NCBI GenBank assembly: GCA_963082875.1
Contig: OY720097.1
Coordinates: 620,001-684,000 of the forward strand
Direction of reading: 5' to 3'
DNA length: 64,000 nucleotides
From: Corella eumyota
Taxonomy: Eukaryota; Chordata; Ascidiacea; Phlebobranchia; Corellidae
Position numbers and translations under genes: made by a program. Every line of letters begins with the position of its first letter. The stretch's first letter is position 1. Under the pieces are notes generated by a model. That model did not search any database and was not told where the DNA came from. It worked only from the letters and a program-made list of their open reading frames with translations. Shown in pieces: positions 34,401 to 46,550 of this stretch.

Positions 34401-37400
34401 CGATGTTTGGGAAATTGTTTGCATCAAATACTGATTGGCCGTAGTTCTAAAAACAAATAAATTTATTTATTTTATAGTAAAAATATACATAATCTTAAGT
34501 GGGTAAAATCCCCAGTGCTTTTATGCTGTAATGCCCTTGAGTAAGGCGCTATAAACGGTATGAACTTCTGCTGAGCCAGCACTTAATCATCAGCATAATT
34601 ATTGGGCAATTATAATCTATATAATATCCCAAACTGCCACAGACAACTCGAGACTTTGTCGGGGTACAAATTTTACTCTATGGAAAAGCTGTGAAGTCGA
34701 CCTTCTTACATCAAGGATAAATAAATATAACAAAAAACTACTTGTTAATTTTTAATATAATTTTTAAATACAAAAAAATAAACATTCAAGTTACTCACCC
34801 AACAGTGCAGGTAAATATCCTTGTCATATTCTCGCTTTTCTTCCCCAATAGTTTAGTTATCCCCACCAACCTCTCTTCATTGTTAAAGTGACCATCTGAC
34901 AACAAGTAGATGTTGGTTAATCCACTGGTTTCAGTTTGCTGGATGGTTAAATAATGGTTCAACGGTCGCCATATTTCAGATGTGTACATTGTAGGTTGAC
35001 AAGACTAAAAAATTATAAAGTTGTTTTAATAAAAGTCCTAAACTATTATCAAATGTTGGCTTCCCTTTTTTAAGTTGAATTTACAATCAATTTTTTCTGT
35101 GTTATCACAGATTATCACAATATCTACATATGATAGATGCTAATATCATACTCAATAGGCCTACAAAACTACTAATTATAAAATAAATACGCAAAGAATA
35201 TTACAAAATATAAATTAAATCATAGGCTTAAAACTTTAAAAAATCAATCCAATATTGAAAAATTAAGCATAAATGTCCCCTAATGAATTGCTGCTTGTAG
35301 CTAATAACCAGTAAAATTCCTATGGCGAAATATCAGTTGAGACGCGTTACAAATAGCGCTTGAAATACTAACAGCAAAAAAGTTGTTAATTTCTTGTATA
35401 AATGAAAATCAAAGTAAACAAACCTGTATAAAGTTGGCTGCTTGATCTTTAACGTTTTCCGTTAATTTTTGAGGACAAACGAAAAGTTCTTGGTAGTAGG
35501 AACCAAACTTAACAACATTTAAACAACTTTCTTCTGGTAGCTTCTTTAATATCAACAAAGCAAGCTAAATAATAAATCTTGTTAAAATAAGAATTACAAA
35601 ATAAAGTAGCAGCATAGAGTAGTGGTTAAAACACTTGGCTTTATACATATAGTCCTTGGTTTGATTCCCACTGCTTTCATACTGCAAAGCCTTTGAGTAA
35701 AGCGCTATAAGTTTTAATACAAACTTCTGTTGAGCCAAATCAATCAGCAGCTTGACTATATGGCAATTATATTTAATAATATCCCATACTGGAAAAGTCA
35801 ACTTAAGACTGGGCCAGGGTAACTGATGTTACCCCATGTTTAAGTCGTAAAGTCATCCTTCTTACATTAAGAATAAATTAATATAAAAAAACATTGTTTT
35901 AACATAAGTTAAAGTTTAACAAAAAATTAGTAAAATAATTTATCGGCAACTTAAATGTTTTCTACTTTAAGTAGTTTTATATTGACAATGACAATTACAG
36001 TTTAAAGTTAAAAATAGATTAATTTACCTTTTTCACTTGAACATGGAGTAGATCTTTTTCCATAGAGTTGGACATATCCAGCAATATAACTGCATTGTAA
36101 TCTCTCACAGATTGACTGTCGAATTCTGGGTAGAATGAAACCATGCTTGCCTGGCAGTATTAGTTAAGTTTAAATATAAGGGTTAATGATTTTAACAAAT
36201 GTAGTGGCTAAAAGTTTAGAGAAATAATATAAACTGAGGTCCTGGTTCGATCCCCACTGCTCTTGTGCTGTAGCAACCTTGTGAAAGCACTGTAAAAAGT
36301 GTAAACTTCTGCTGAGTGAATGCCTCATCAGTAGCTTAAATATTAGGCAATTAAAATCTATAATAATTTCAAACCTTCAAAATAAACTCGAGGCTTGGTC
36401 AGGGTAACTAAAATCGCAAAAAAGTTTAAAAAAGATTAAAAATTTTAAAAGATAATTAAACTATCAAAACTGACTTGACTTTCAGGGTTGTCAGGATGTT
36501 TCTCTGCCCACATTCTTGGCACATGAATCTCAGCCATGTGGATAATTAAACGGAAACCCTGGTCACTTAGTTTGTCCTCTTTTCCAAGTTTAATACTCGC
36601 TTTTGTTGCCGATTGCTAAACAATAAAAAAGTTTTAATTTTTAAAACTTTGTAGAATAGGAATTTAAAAACTTGAAACTTTGTTAATTAATAATAGTGTT
36701 TAATAATACTCAATTTTATATACCTAACTAACAGCAAAAAATACTAAAGAATTTACTGTACCTAATAATTAAAACTAAATTTATTAGCCTACCCTAATAT
36801 TTAAATAAATACTCGTTTAAACCTTTTGTTAATTACTGATAAATTTGTAAATTAATAATAAAGTTTTTTGTCTTATAATAATATAGTCAATTTACCTTAA
36901 AAAATGCTTTCAATAATTAAAATTAATTAAATAATATGTTAATTAAAAATTAATAATTGTTAGTTTAAACCTTGGTAAGAATCTTGTGAGTTGATGATTC
37001 CAGCTTTCTTATCTGGAACGGCATCTCAACAGAAAGTTGAAGTGAAAATTTACTAAAAACAAAACTAACTTTGAACTAATTTAAAAAACTAAAAAACCTT
37101 CCGAAAATTGTTTAAAATATATATTTAGTTATAAAGTTACAAAAAAAAAAAAAATTTGAAAAAAATTAATCTCAATAGACAAAAATTTTTAACCCACCTC
37201 AGATTAGTCCCAGTTGCTGTCACCCTCTCTACATCAACCTGGGTGACTTCACCCACTAATACTTGATCCCTGATGTTGCTAGAGAGTGATCCCGGAAGCT
37301 TAAACTCAATAAAATCAGTCCCATGCTCCTGGATCACATTCAACTCTAGAAGAAAAGTGATTTTGATAAGAACGGAGCAATCTGGAGGAAGATTTCCAAC

Positions 37401-40400
37401 ACTGACCGTGAACACATCCTAAACAAAATTAAAAATAAAAAAAACTTGGCAAAAACTTTAAATTAATTAATTTTATTGTAAAAAAATTTGCTTATGTCAT
37501 TACAGTTGTTGAGTTACAACTCTTATTTTTGTTCTTATTTAGTTACAATTTTTGTTGCGCTACATATATAGTTTTTTTGTTCTATTTTTTGGCAAATTTT
37601 ATTTATAGTTATTACAAGTTATTACACTTTTCATTATAAGTTTAAAGTTATTACACTTTTCATTATAAGTTTAAAGTTATTACACTTTTCATTATAAGTT
37701 TAAAGTTATTACACTTTTCATTATAAGTTTAAAGTTATTACACTTTTCATTATAAGTTTAAAGTTATTACACTTTTCATTATAAGTTTAAAGTTATTACA
37801 CTTTTCATTATAAGTTTAAAGTTATTACACTTTTCATTATAAGTTTAAAGTTATTACACTTTTCATTATAAGTTTAAAGTTATTACACTTTTCATTATAA
37901 GTTTAAAGTTATTACACTTTTCATTATAAGTTTAAAGTTATTACACTTTTCATTATAAGTTTAAAGTTATTACACTTTTCATTATAAGTTTAAAGTTATT
38001 TATTGTGTTTAAATCTACCTATAATACTTAATTATATCTGCATCATTAGTTAATGTAAATACAAATAATTTTCAAACTTAAAAACAAATTGAATTCAAAC
38101 AACTCGACACTAAGTCAACGTACACAAAGTTTTAGCAAAATAAGATGTAAAGACGATATAATTACGGTTAAAACCAACCCCTTTATTATAAAACAAAGAC
38201 GAAAAAGCCAAAATTCTCACCGGTTTTTCTTCATCCATAAGATAAGCCCCATGTCCAGCTTGTACAGCTTCCTTATACTCTCTGTGAGCCTGTTCCTTTT
38301 CCTTAACAACCCCTACCACATGTTTGTTGTTGATGAAAGCTTCAAACCCACACACAACTGAGTTAGGGGGAAGGGGGAAAACATATTTCGCTTCCATGGG
38401 TGAGTTCGATTCGTTTACATAAGCTTGCATTACTATAACCTTGGAATATAATTGTTCTAATTATTAGGATGAAACTATAAATAAATGTAAACAATTGTTT
38501 CAAATTGGCTGTTTAAATAGATGTATGTGTAATGTAAATTAAATTATAATAAGCCAATTTACAACTAATAAAATGTTTTTCCGATACTTTCGAACACCAT
38601 AGTTTTAAATAAAAACAGATTTATATAAACTAAAGCTTAGTGAAAGCATATACATATAAATATGAATGTCCAATTTAATAGCTGACAAAATAAATAAAAT
38701 CGCAACTTGTGGTGCGTGGGTAAATTATCACAGATAAATATTAGTTATGAGTTGTGACCATATTATGACCATTCAAATCCAGACCAGGCTATTGACGTGT
38801 GTGAAATAAATATGCAATGATTTTTGTATAAATAAATAAAAACAAATAGAAAAATTAGATTTTCAAAAATACAAAGACAAACAAAACAAAGTTAAGCTAC
38901 CTGTGCCACCATATCCATAATATTTCCCCTTATATGGACTTCCTGCAAAGGCAACACTTTATCCCCATCTGGGGAGGTCACAACTAACCCTGACTTTACC
39001 CCGGAGCTTGGGTCCTTGACCGATTCTACATCCGTTAGTTCAACCTAGAAAAAAAGTTTTTTTTACAAAATTCTATTTTTGGAAATTTTTCAATTCTATG
39101 TCATTTAATTTACACAACAAACAGTAATGTTTCTAATTACCTCACTAATTTTGTTCTCCAAATCTTCCTGGTTTTCATTAATTTCAATTTCTTTTGGCAA
39201 CTCTATTATTTGTGGTGAATCCCCTTCTATGATAAACTCAACCAAATATCTTTAAAATAAATTTTGTGTTAAAAATTATTTTTACCTCGGGTAGTATATT
39301 AATATTAGGTTTAAGTACTAAATTTATATTTAAAAAACTTTTTTGGTGTACTATATTTATTGTGAGTTACTGTCATATGGCCAAAAACCATTTTTCCAAA
39401 ATTGACAATAAAACATTTTTTTATAAACCGCTCAGAAATGTGCTTTAATTATAAAAATGCGACTTTAACTTTTGTTTAATATTGTTTTTGGCAAAATTTT
39501 GGTATTCCATAAAATCTTATGCAGATGTTTCTACAAACAAAATATCTCATAATGTGCCTAGTAAAACACCTGCCTTATTTCTTTATGTAGTAAATTTTAA
39601 CATACCAAAAAAAATCAAATTTAAAAAATTTTTCAACAATTCAAACTAACTTCATTTTTTGTTGATTCTTGTTGTAAATCACAAACTCATTTTCTTTGAA
39701 CTCTGACCCTGAATCCCACTTTATCCCCACTCCTCGGACGCTATCGTGACCACTAGGTGGACTAGTGAGTGAAGTGTCATGCTTGGTTACCTCATGAACT
39801 CGACCAAGCGCGACCTCGTTGATTAACATCAAACGAGTTTTGGTTTGTTGGTTCACGGTTGAATAACCACAACATCGACTAAATATAATTTAGTAAAAAA
39901 TATTTAATTTTTAATTTTTTTTTAATTTTATAATAAAGTTAAAAGTAAGTATTTAAAGATTAAATGGAAATAACAGAATATTGCAGGTTGAAGTAAACAT
40001 TAAATACAAAAAAATCTTTACATATTTAAAAGAAACTTCTATAACAAAATTACAAAAAAAGTTAAAGCCAAACTTGAAAAAAAAGTAAAAAAAAAGTTTT
40101 TATTTTTATAATTTAAATTAATTTTAATGTCAATCTCATTAATATGCTTAAAAAAACTAAAAAAAAATTGAGTTAAAAATTATACATAAAAAATCAATTT
40201 AACAACTTTTTTTTAAAGTTAATGTTTTCACGAACAAAAAAATAACATTAAAATCCCAACCTGACTGAGTCAGAGAAGTAAATCCCGTTTCCCAACATCC
40301 CAGCATCGCTCCTCTCTCCTCCATGGTCATCTATCACCACTAGAGGGGGTAGTAATCCTCGAGTCATAATACCAAAAAAATTCTAAAATTAAAAAAAAAA

Positions 40401-43400
40401 AATTATGAGCAAATCTATACAACAGAACTAAGTGGACAACATATATATATATATAAACATGGTTATGTATGTACAATTTATAGGCCTACAAAATGGATAA
40501 AACTGCTGTTTGTGATGTATGGGTAAATTATTACGATCAAATAATAGTTGTTAGACAATTAAAATACAGACTATAGGGTGGGATGTTAACTAGTTTGTTT
40601 ACAAAAAATATTAAACTAAGATCAATATTTGTTGTGGGCTTATAGCCTATAAATTTAAACAAATAAGAACTTCTAAAGAAATTTAAAATTGATTTTTACC
40701 TCGGCTTTGGAAGAATGAAACAAAAGTTTTTTATTTTGTAAAAAATGTTGAAAATCAATTTCCTCTGCACTTTTATGGACACAGAAAATATTCTGGATTT
40801 TGAATTCATCTGGTACACTGAAAAACATTAATTAAAAGTCAATATTTGCTAATAAATATTTGTTAATATCTAAACAAGAAAAAAAAACATGAGAAAATTG
40901 CTTTTATAACACAAAATTCTCTAAAATTGCCAGAAAATTTTAGTGTTTTTAGTTGTAAAATTTTTAGTTTATAATTTAAACTATAACTAAATTTAGTTTA
41001 ATTTAATTAATTTTATTTAAAATTAAAAACACCTAAATTTTTCTACATTTAAAACTGTCCTAAAATTTGTAGTGGCATATAACATAGGCCTATCTAAAAT
41101 TAAAAAAAAAACATAATAAAATGTAACTTCACTACTCTACCAAATCCATTTAAACTTATTAATATTAGAATTCAAATTTTACCCTTGCTGATCTTTAAGC
41201 AACAAGTCTTCCACCTCCTTGTACTCCTCATCCCCAGCCTCCAGGAAGTTTATCCCACATTGTAGGTTCCTGTACAACAAACCAAGGTTGTTGGCGTTGT
41301 TTGGTTGAGTAATACTTTCTTTCACTAGTTGGCAGTCTTTCAACAACTAAAAAGTTTAAAAATTAGGAAAGTTTAGGTATTGTGGTATACTGGTCACAAC
41401 ATTGGATTACAAGCCAGAAGGTTTTGGGTTCAATTTGCATCAATGACACCTTATTTGCCCTTTGAACCTAGCGTTACAGATAGCTTAAACACATCACAAC
41501 AACACACCCTTTTCCAAAAAACATTTAAAACCTATAACTTTAGAGCGATATAAAAAAGGTTTAAAATATTTTAATTTTTTATAGATTCAGTTTAAAATTA
41601 ATTAAAAGTAACATTTTGAAAAATCTATACACATGGAGTTTAGCAAGCAATATATATATATACCTATAGCTATTTTAGGTTTACATGCCTACAAGGTAAA
41701 TAAAACTGCTGTTTGTGGTGCTCGGTTAAATTATTGCGAGCTAATATTAGTTAAAAGTTGTGTCCATGTTCTGACAATTAAAATTCCAACCTTAAGGTTG
41801 GACTATCTTTTAGTTTCAATAACACTTTTAAAAAAATGTTTCCACCTGAACTTTATCCTGCACCATTGACAAGATTTTCTTATTGGAAATCACAATTTGA
41901 TTATTAAACGGCAACACTGAATAAAATTGTTGTGAAATTGAAGTTGTGTCTTCGTTCTTGTTCAATAATTCACTAATTTTCATCAACAACACAACCCCTT
42001 TAATTATCTAAAAAATTTAATTTATATCAATTAAAACTATAATTTAAAAAAAAATAAAATGCATATTTTAGGTTATTAAATAAAATTGCATTTATATAAT
42101 TTAGAACAATAAAAATTAAATTAAAAACAAAATAGTTTTGGTTTAAATAAAAGTGGAGGTAAATGTGTAAAAAAAAAATTTAAAATAATAGATTAAAAAT
42201 GCGTTAGTAGGCTATAGAAAAAATAATCGAAAAAATCAAATCAATTTTAATTAAACCTGGTCAGGCGTGACATTAAAATCCAATCCATCCAACAAATCAC
42301 TCGGTTCGATCATAGACAACAATCTCACCACTTGAGGGGGCAATATCCCAGCACTTGACCCCATCTCAGCTAACATCTACAACGTTTTATCCCCAATTTA
42401 TATTTCTATTTCCAAAATTAAGTTTTAAAGAAAAAGTTTTGAACAAGTAGTGCATATTTTACTCAAGATTAAAAATTATTTAACACTAAATTATGTAACT
42501 TTTTATTAAATTTCTATTTTTTATATAAAAGTAATTTAAAAATCACCAACACATGAGTTATGGTCATATATTATAAAATAAGCATACTAGTCTTAATTGT
42601 GTTGATCCAATGTTATTATTCGGTAGCTTTAGAGTATTTTTCATCTTCAAATTATTTTTCTTTTCAGTAACAAGATATTGTAAAACTTCTAATGCTGGTG
42701 CACAACTGTTAAAAAATAATTTACTTAAATATACAACAAATAAAAAACTTATTGACTTTAACATGCAACTATAAAAAACTGGTTAATTAACTTTATTATA
42801 CAAATTTTATATAAAATTTAGGTTTAATTGATTAGAAATAAATTACACAAAATTTATTGAAATTCATTTTGGTATCGGGTGTTTAAATATAATATAAAAA
42901 CAATTTATAAAGAAAAAAAAATTATATTTCAATAGCCATGTCCAAAGAAAAAAGATTTATTCACTTAAAATTTTACTGAAAAAATAATTTGAATTAAAAA
43001 ATTGATAAGTAAGCAAAGTTTTAACTTACTTTGTGAAGAAATATTCAGATGTGGTTAAATTGTAGGCAGAATTGTCGTTTATATTAATGACAAAATCGTG
43101 TTCCGTAATTCGAACTTTATTCTTAACTTCTGAGTTCTTCGAAACTTGAAGTTCGTAGACAAAATATTGAACCTCATTGTTTACTATTTCATTCGACTGT
43201 GAAGTAAATAAAAGAAAAATTTAAATATAAGAAGGACTATACAAAACAGTAGATTAATTAAGTTTATATCACACTTTTCACCCTTGAAAAATTACTAAAA
43301 ACTTTGCAAAAAAGAATTTAAAACTAATTATATAAATTTCAAGGAAGATTGTATTAAAATATTATAGATTTTAGAGAAGTTATACATCTATCATTTAATT

Positions 43401-45007
43401 TTACTTTTTAATTGAATTAATATTTTTATTTTAATTGAAAACTAACTATCTTTATTTTAATTGAAATGAAACATTCTTATCCTAATAATACACAAATTTA
43501 TTACACAATATATATCATTTACCATCATAGGCTATACTAAATATATCATTGTTGTAAATCCAAGTTCTGTTTTAACAAAATTAAAGCTTAACAATACAAG
43601 CAAGCTTAATTTTATATTAAAATACCTTTAAAATCACAAATTTGACAACTTGAAATTGTTTTGGAAATGCCAGACAATTTTGATCCTTGCTTTTGTATTT
43701 CAATTTTTCAATTTGGTTCGAAGACAAATTTTGGGGTGAATTTTTCTTGCTTTTACCCCAGCCTGGCACTGTAACACAATAATAACTTATATACCCTAAA
43801 CGTAAAGACATTTCTATAAAAATAGTCAAATGACATGAATATTATACCGGCAGCGTGGTGTAGTGGTAAGAACACTTGCTACACCACCATGAGGTCGTGG
43901 GTTTAAGAGCCAGCACTTAATCAGCAGTATAATTATCGGGCAATTATAATCTATAATCTTCCAAACTGCCACAGGCAACTCGAGACTGGGTCGGAGTAAA
44001 AGTTGTTATTCTATGTTAAGTCGTGCATTCGACTTTCCCACATCGAGGATAAATATATATCCAAAAAAAAATATATTGTTATTATCGACATAAACTACAA
44101 AGCGGTTTTAATAAATATAACTGGATAATATAGGACAAAAGATAATCATTTAAACTTATATTTAAATAAAAAAATGCAATTTCAAAACATTAATATTTTT
44201 ATATCAAAAATTTTTTTACCAGTGATTTTTTTCTTTAACAACCCTGCCTCTTTCTGCACAGAAGTTGTAACCTTGTATGGTTCAACATCAATAATACGAC
44301 GACAATTGACGCAGTCATCAACAAATTTGTCGTTCAACACTGGAATCAACAATTTTGTTGCTTTCCTAGTCTTGTAGCTGTCAACTTTTGTGCCTTTGTT
44401 GTTAGGTACAATCACATAATTACTCTATAAGATAAACAAACTGATTATCTGTTGTTGTAATCTTAATTAATAGAAAGTAAATATTAGTCTAGTGTTGTGT
44501 TACTTTGGTTTTTAATTAGTAATTAAAATTTTAATTAGTATTTTTTTACATTTATTTATTCTTGATGTGGGAAGATTAACTTCACAGGCTAACATAGGAG
44601 TAATATTAGTTGACCTGACCCAGTCTTAGGTTGCCTTTGGCAGTTCGGAATATTATTGGTTATAATTGCCTCATTATTAAGCTGCTGAATAAGTGTTAAC
44701 TCAGCAGTTCATATATTTATAGCGCCAAGCTCAAGTGTGACAGCATGAGAGCACTAGGAATCAAACCAAGGACCATATGTAGTGAAGCCAAGTATTTTGA
44801 TCACTATAACACACTGTCAGTAATATATTAACTATTTTGTTAAATATATTGGAAATACAACTTTACCTTTTTAGTTAGAATATAGGATATAATTCCTCCA
44901 TTTTCAGTAATTTTTTCTCTTAGTTTTTTCTTTGTTTTATAAGAAGCCGAACCAAGATCCAAAACAAATTGAAAGTCCTTAAAAATATTCTCTTCTACAT
45001 AAACCAT
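25483..45007 (-). CDS. PARP4: Poly(ADP-ribose) polymerase 4 (vault PARP)
   Basis: ADP-ribosyltransferase of vault particles. Thirty-six phase-consistent exons give about 2,258 residues (human 1,724). Exons (5' to 3'): 44867-45007, 44220-44424, 43626-43768, 43030-43196, 42588-42705, 42257-42376, 41846-42007, 41183-41346, 40700-40817, 40261-40382, 39651-39878, 39141-39249, 38901-39044, 38221-38439, 37198-37418, 36971-37052, 36475-36615, 36028-36150, 35424-35564, 34799-35004, 34347-34446, 33757-33927, 33285-33365, 32767-32928, 32370-32477, 31744-31942, 31066-31237, 30492-30557, 28371-30417, 27917-28050, 27476-27528, 26931-26989, 26518-26611, 26103-26179, 25893-25986, 25483-25568. Domains: BRCT (1-115), regulatory helices (about 240-400), catalytic domain with His 441, Tyr 481 (GNGIYFSDS) and Glu 551 of the H-Y-E triad, VIT (630-760), VWA with MIDAS LDMSNS (near 890), a long disordered exon (1378-2060), and a C-terminal MVP-binding region ending with SYPMIYSRLELG. 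Confidence 0.96.
25611..25835 (+). mobile_element. tRNA-derived SINE, diverged
   Basis: GGTTCTGAGTTCAAACCCCA B-box region to a degraded tail. It lies in the last PARP4 intron, antisense. Confidence 0.65.
26262..26470 (-). mobile_element. tRNA-derived SINE, diverged
   Basis: Tail (TATCCTCAATGTGG on plus) and body are present and the head is lost. It lies in the PARP4 intron before the exon at 26103-26179. Confidence 0.65.
26728..26895 (-). mobile_element. Degraded tRNA-derived SINE
   Basis: Only scattered family words survive (TTGACTTTGG, TTAAAATATTA, AGAGCACTACAGTAT). Old copy in a PARP4 intron. Confidence 0.45.
27101..27390 (+). mobile_element. tRNA-derived SINE, full length
   Basis: Complete reference copy for this window: head CGGCAGCGTGATGTAGTGG with an A-box, B-box-like TGTTCAATCCCC, body, then CACATCGAGGATAAAG and an A-run. 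It is in a PARP4 intron, antisense. Confidence 0.85.
27648..27892 (+). mobile_element. tRNA-derived SINE with internal deletion
   Basis: The head is intact (GGTTTGATTCCCACTGC). A segment after GCTCTTGAGT is missing, then the body and CACATCGGGAATAAAAAC tail follow. PARP4 intron. Confidence 0.8.
28225..28345 (+). repeat. MITE-like repeat, diverged
   Basis: TTATTAGGGCCAAATATTAAT and CGACCATATTACAA correspond to the family centre. PARP4 intron. Confidence 0.35.
31368..31625 (-). mobile_element. tRNA-derived SINE
   Basis: Reverse near-complete copy: tail words, body, B-box reverse GGGGATCAAACC and head TGTAAGGGGAACACTTGC on the minus strand. PARP4 intron. Confidence 0.8.
31630..31722 (-). mobile_element. 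Partial tRNA-derived SINE
   Basis: A second, shorter antisense body fragment directly beside 31368-31625 (GGGATGTTATTAAATATAAC, GGCTTAGCAAGAGTTTATAT). PARP4 intron. Confidence 0.45.
32041..32262 (-). mobile_element. tRNA-derived SINE
   Basis: Reverse copy with a well-preserved body (TGCCTGTGGCAGTTTGGGAT) and B-box reverse; the head is truncated after ATGACCTCATGTAG. PARP4 intron. Confidence 0.8.
33005..33165 (-). repeat. MITE-like repeat
   Basis: Reverse copy: ACTAGTAGATAGCCCACCCT at one end, GTAATATGGTCGCAACT centre, AAGTTTTATTTATTTTGTAGG. PARP4 intron. Confidence 0.5.
34030..34170. repeat. Two-copy tandem repeat in an A-rich tract
   Basis: ATGTACCAATCGTAATGTAA and a close relative are repeated at about 65-base spacing with the following GGGCATACTAAAATTACC. 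PARP4 intron. Confidence 0.45.
34500..34735 (+). mobile_element. tRNA-derived SINE
   Basis: B-box onward (AAATCCCCAGTGC), with an almost intact body and CATCAAGGATAAATAAATAT tail. PARP4 intron, antisense. Confidence 0.75.
35607..35890 (+). mobile_element. tRNA-derived SINE, near full length
   Basis: Head TAGCAGCATAGAGTAGTGG, B-box GGTTTGATTCCC, diverged body and tail. PARP4 intron, antisense. Confidence 0.75.
36200..36415 (+). mobile_element. tRNA-derived SINE, tail lost
   Basis: TAGTGGCTAAAAG head, GGTTCGATCCCCACTGC B-box and a body ending at GGTCAGGGTAACTAAAA. PARP4 intron. Confidence 0.65.
37617..38000. repeat. 29-base satellite, about 13 copies
   Basis: Head-to-tail, almost identical units containing TTACACTTTTCATTATAAG and TTTAAAG. 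It lies in the PARP4 intron between 37418 and 38221. Near-identity of units suggests recent expansion or length polymorphism. Confidence 0.9.
38655..38800 (+). repeat. MITE-like repeat
   Basis: Well-preserved copy: CAACTTGTGGTGCGTGGGTA, AGTTGTGACCATATTATGAC, CCAGGCTATTGACGTG. PARP4 intron. Confidence 0.55.
40425..40610 (+). repeat. MITE-like repeat, fullest copy
   Basis: Starts AACTAAGTGGACAACATATA, passes ACTGCTGTTTGTGATGTATG, and ends GGGTGGGATGTTAACTAGTT. PARP4 intron. Confidence 0.55.
41370..41550 (+). mobile_element. Second SINE-like family, simplest copy
   Basis: Head GGTATTGTGGTATACTGGTC, B-box-like GGGTTCAATTTGC and core CACCTTATTTGCC, then a tail with ACACATCACAACAACACACC. It has a single core unit, so it shows the family before tandem amplification. 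PARP4 intron. Confidence 0.55.
41630..41820 (+). repeat. MITE-like repeat
   Basis: AT tract, CATGCCTACAAGGTAAATAA, CTGCTGTTTGTGGTGCTCGG, AAGGTTGGACTATC. It lies next to the PARP4 exon at 41846. Confidence 0.5.
43848..44080 (+). mobile_element. tRNA-derived SINE with internal deletion
   Basis: Clean head GGCAGCGTGGTGTAGTGG. About 60 bases after GTGGGTTTAAGAG are missing, then the body and a CACATCGAGGATAAAT tail follow. Low divergence implies a young copy. PARP4 intron. Confidence 0.85.
44552..44822 (-). mobile_element. tRNA-derived SINE, diverged
   Basis: Reverse full-length but diverged copy between the first two PARP4 coding exons (CTTGATGTGGGAAGATT tail end, AGGAATCAAACC B-box reverse). 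Confidence 0.7.
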
Positions 45008-46550
45008 TTTGTCTAGATCATTTTAAACCTAAAAATGTAATTAACTGATAAACCCAGACGTTTTTTGTAGTACAGTTTAAAGTAGTTATTCGGTAGAAAT
45101 GTTTAGCAAATAGAAATAAAAAAAACGGTAATTTTGTTAGTTAAATGTTATGGACAATAACCAATCCGTTATACTTTTATACAACAGCTTTAACATGTGA
45201 TCTGCAACTTAAATCGGAGCTCTATTAGTGCGTCCGCCAAGTGCCAAGTTTATAAAATGCGGAATTTTTATAACCTCAGCCTAATCTTCTCTTGTACATC
45301 CCGCCCTTTCCGCATTCATTTTAGTACTACTCGTTTTAACCGGTGGACGACAGCTAATAGAGACCCTTTAAATATAGCAAAGGTGGCAGTTCTAACCACT
45401 TCTCCATGCATTTTAGTTTTCGTTTAACTGAACTTTTAAGTACTTCCGCATTTGTTTTTTTCGGTTTCTGTCACATGATTTCTGATCGAACGACAATAAC
45501 AAAGGGTTGCCAAATATTTATTTCTTTTTTAAAGTGACATCACGGGGAAACTCCCCACAGCGTAATTATTGTTCGATTTTAACCATCAGTCAAGTACAAC
45601 TTTATTGTATAAAATGTTAAATTAAATAAACAGTATTCTGTAAAATATTTAAAAAGAAATTGAATTATTAGTTCCTTACTAAATAATGTACAAAAGTCAA
45701 TAGCATGGACACTGAACTTTATATTTTTACCGGTTCGGTTTGCAAAAAAGTACCAGAACAAACAGGCCTAAAAAAAACAAACTTGTGTTCTAAATAATTC
45801 GATCTAAAACCAAAGAAATCAGGTACTATCTTAATGTTTTAAACACTGATAAAACAAATAAAAAAAGCAATTTTTTTTACTTTCTTGTGGCGTTTTATAT
45901 GATTTAAAGTCAGAAAAACAAAGTTATTGTTGTTTATCAAAAACCTTACCCCATATGTACAGCACCCAGCAGGTTCCTCCAGCCCTTTACTATCACACAA
46001 AAATCAGGGCCTTGTAAGTGGTAATGCCAGTAGAGCTTTAAAGTGAGGCTAGCAAATTTCACCAAAAAAGTCTAGAAAAAATTTTGCTCAAAAAACTTTT
46101 CCTTATGATGCCATATAATATTAAACAAACCCCAAATACCTGAAAAACATAATCTTTTTTAATTAATTAACAATTTTGTACAAAAATTAAAAAAAGTACT
46201 TCCATTAATAAAAACCTTTGAAACATTTAAACAAATACAAAAATATGACTAAGTTATTAAACAAATTACTTAAAAAATGCTTTAAGCTTTTACCAGTTAA
46301 ACTGCTTAATGTAGACACACAATAAAAAATTAACAATTAACTAAAAAGAAATAAGAATGATGATTATAAAAATTGATTAAAAACTTAGAAGAAAACTTAG
46401 AAAAAATTTTAGAAGTTTAGGAAATTTTTACCACCAAAACACTTTTTGATGGAGGAAAAAGAACTCAAAAAAAGAATTTTATTGAGTGTTAAATTTTTTT
46501 ATTAAAAAAGTTTTAGATAATTCTTTGTTTTAACTAGATTATAACAACAT
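45008..46550. other. Region upstream of PARP4
   Basis: No coding exon seen. 45190-45570 is GC-richer and promoter-like, with CCGCCC, ACTTCCGC (ETS core), a TGACATCA variant and a kappaB-like site at 45544. The remainder to 46550 is AT-rich. An untranslated PARP4 first exon could hide here. Confidence 0.5.
45544..45556. promoter_or_regulatory. kappaB-like palindrome upstream of PARP4
   Basis: GGGGAAACTCCCC contains GGGAAACTCC, an exact fit to GGGRNWYYCC. It lies about 540 bases upstream of the PARP4 start codon, just after a TGACATCA (CRE variant). Confidence 0.35.

Noticed and set aside
41633-41869. 78-residue plus-strand reading frame
   Set aside because: It lies in a MITE-like repeat and runs into the reverse of a PARP4 exon; no protein feature.
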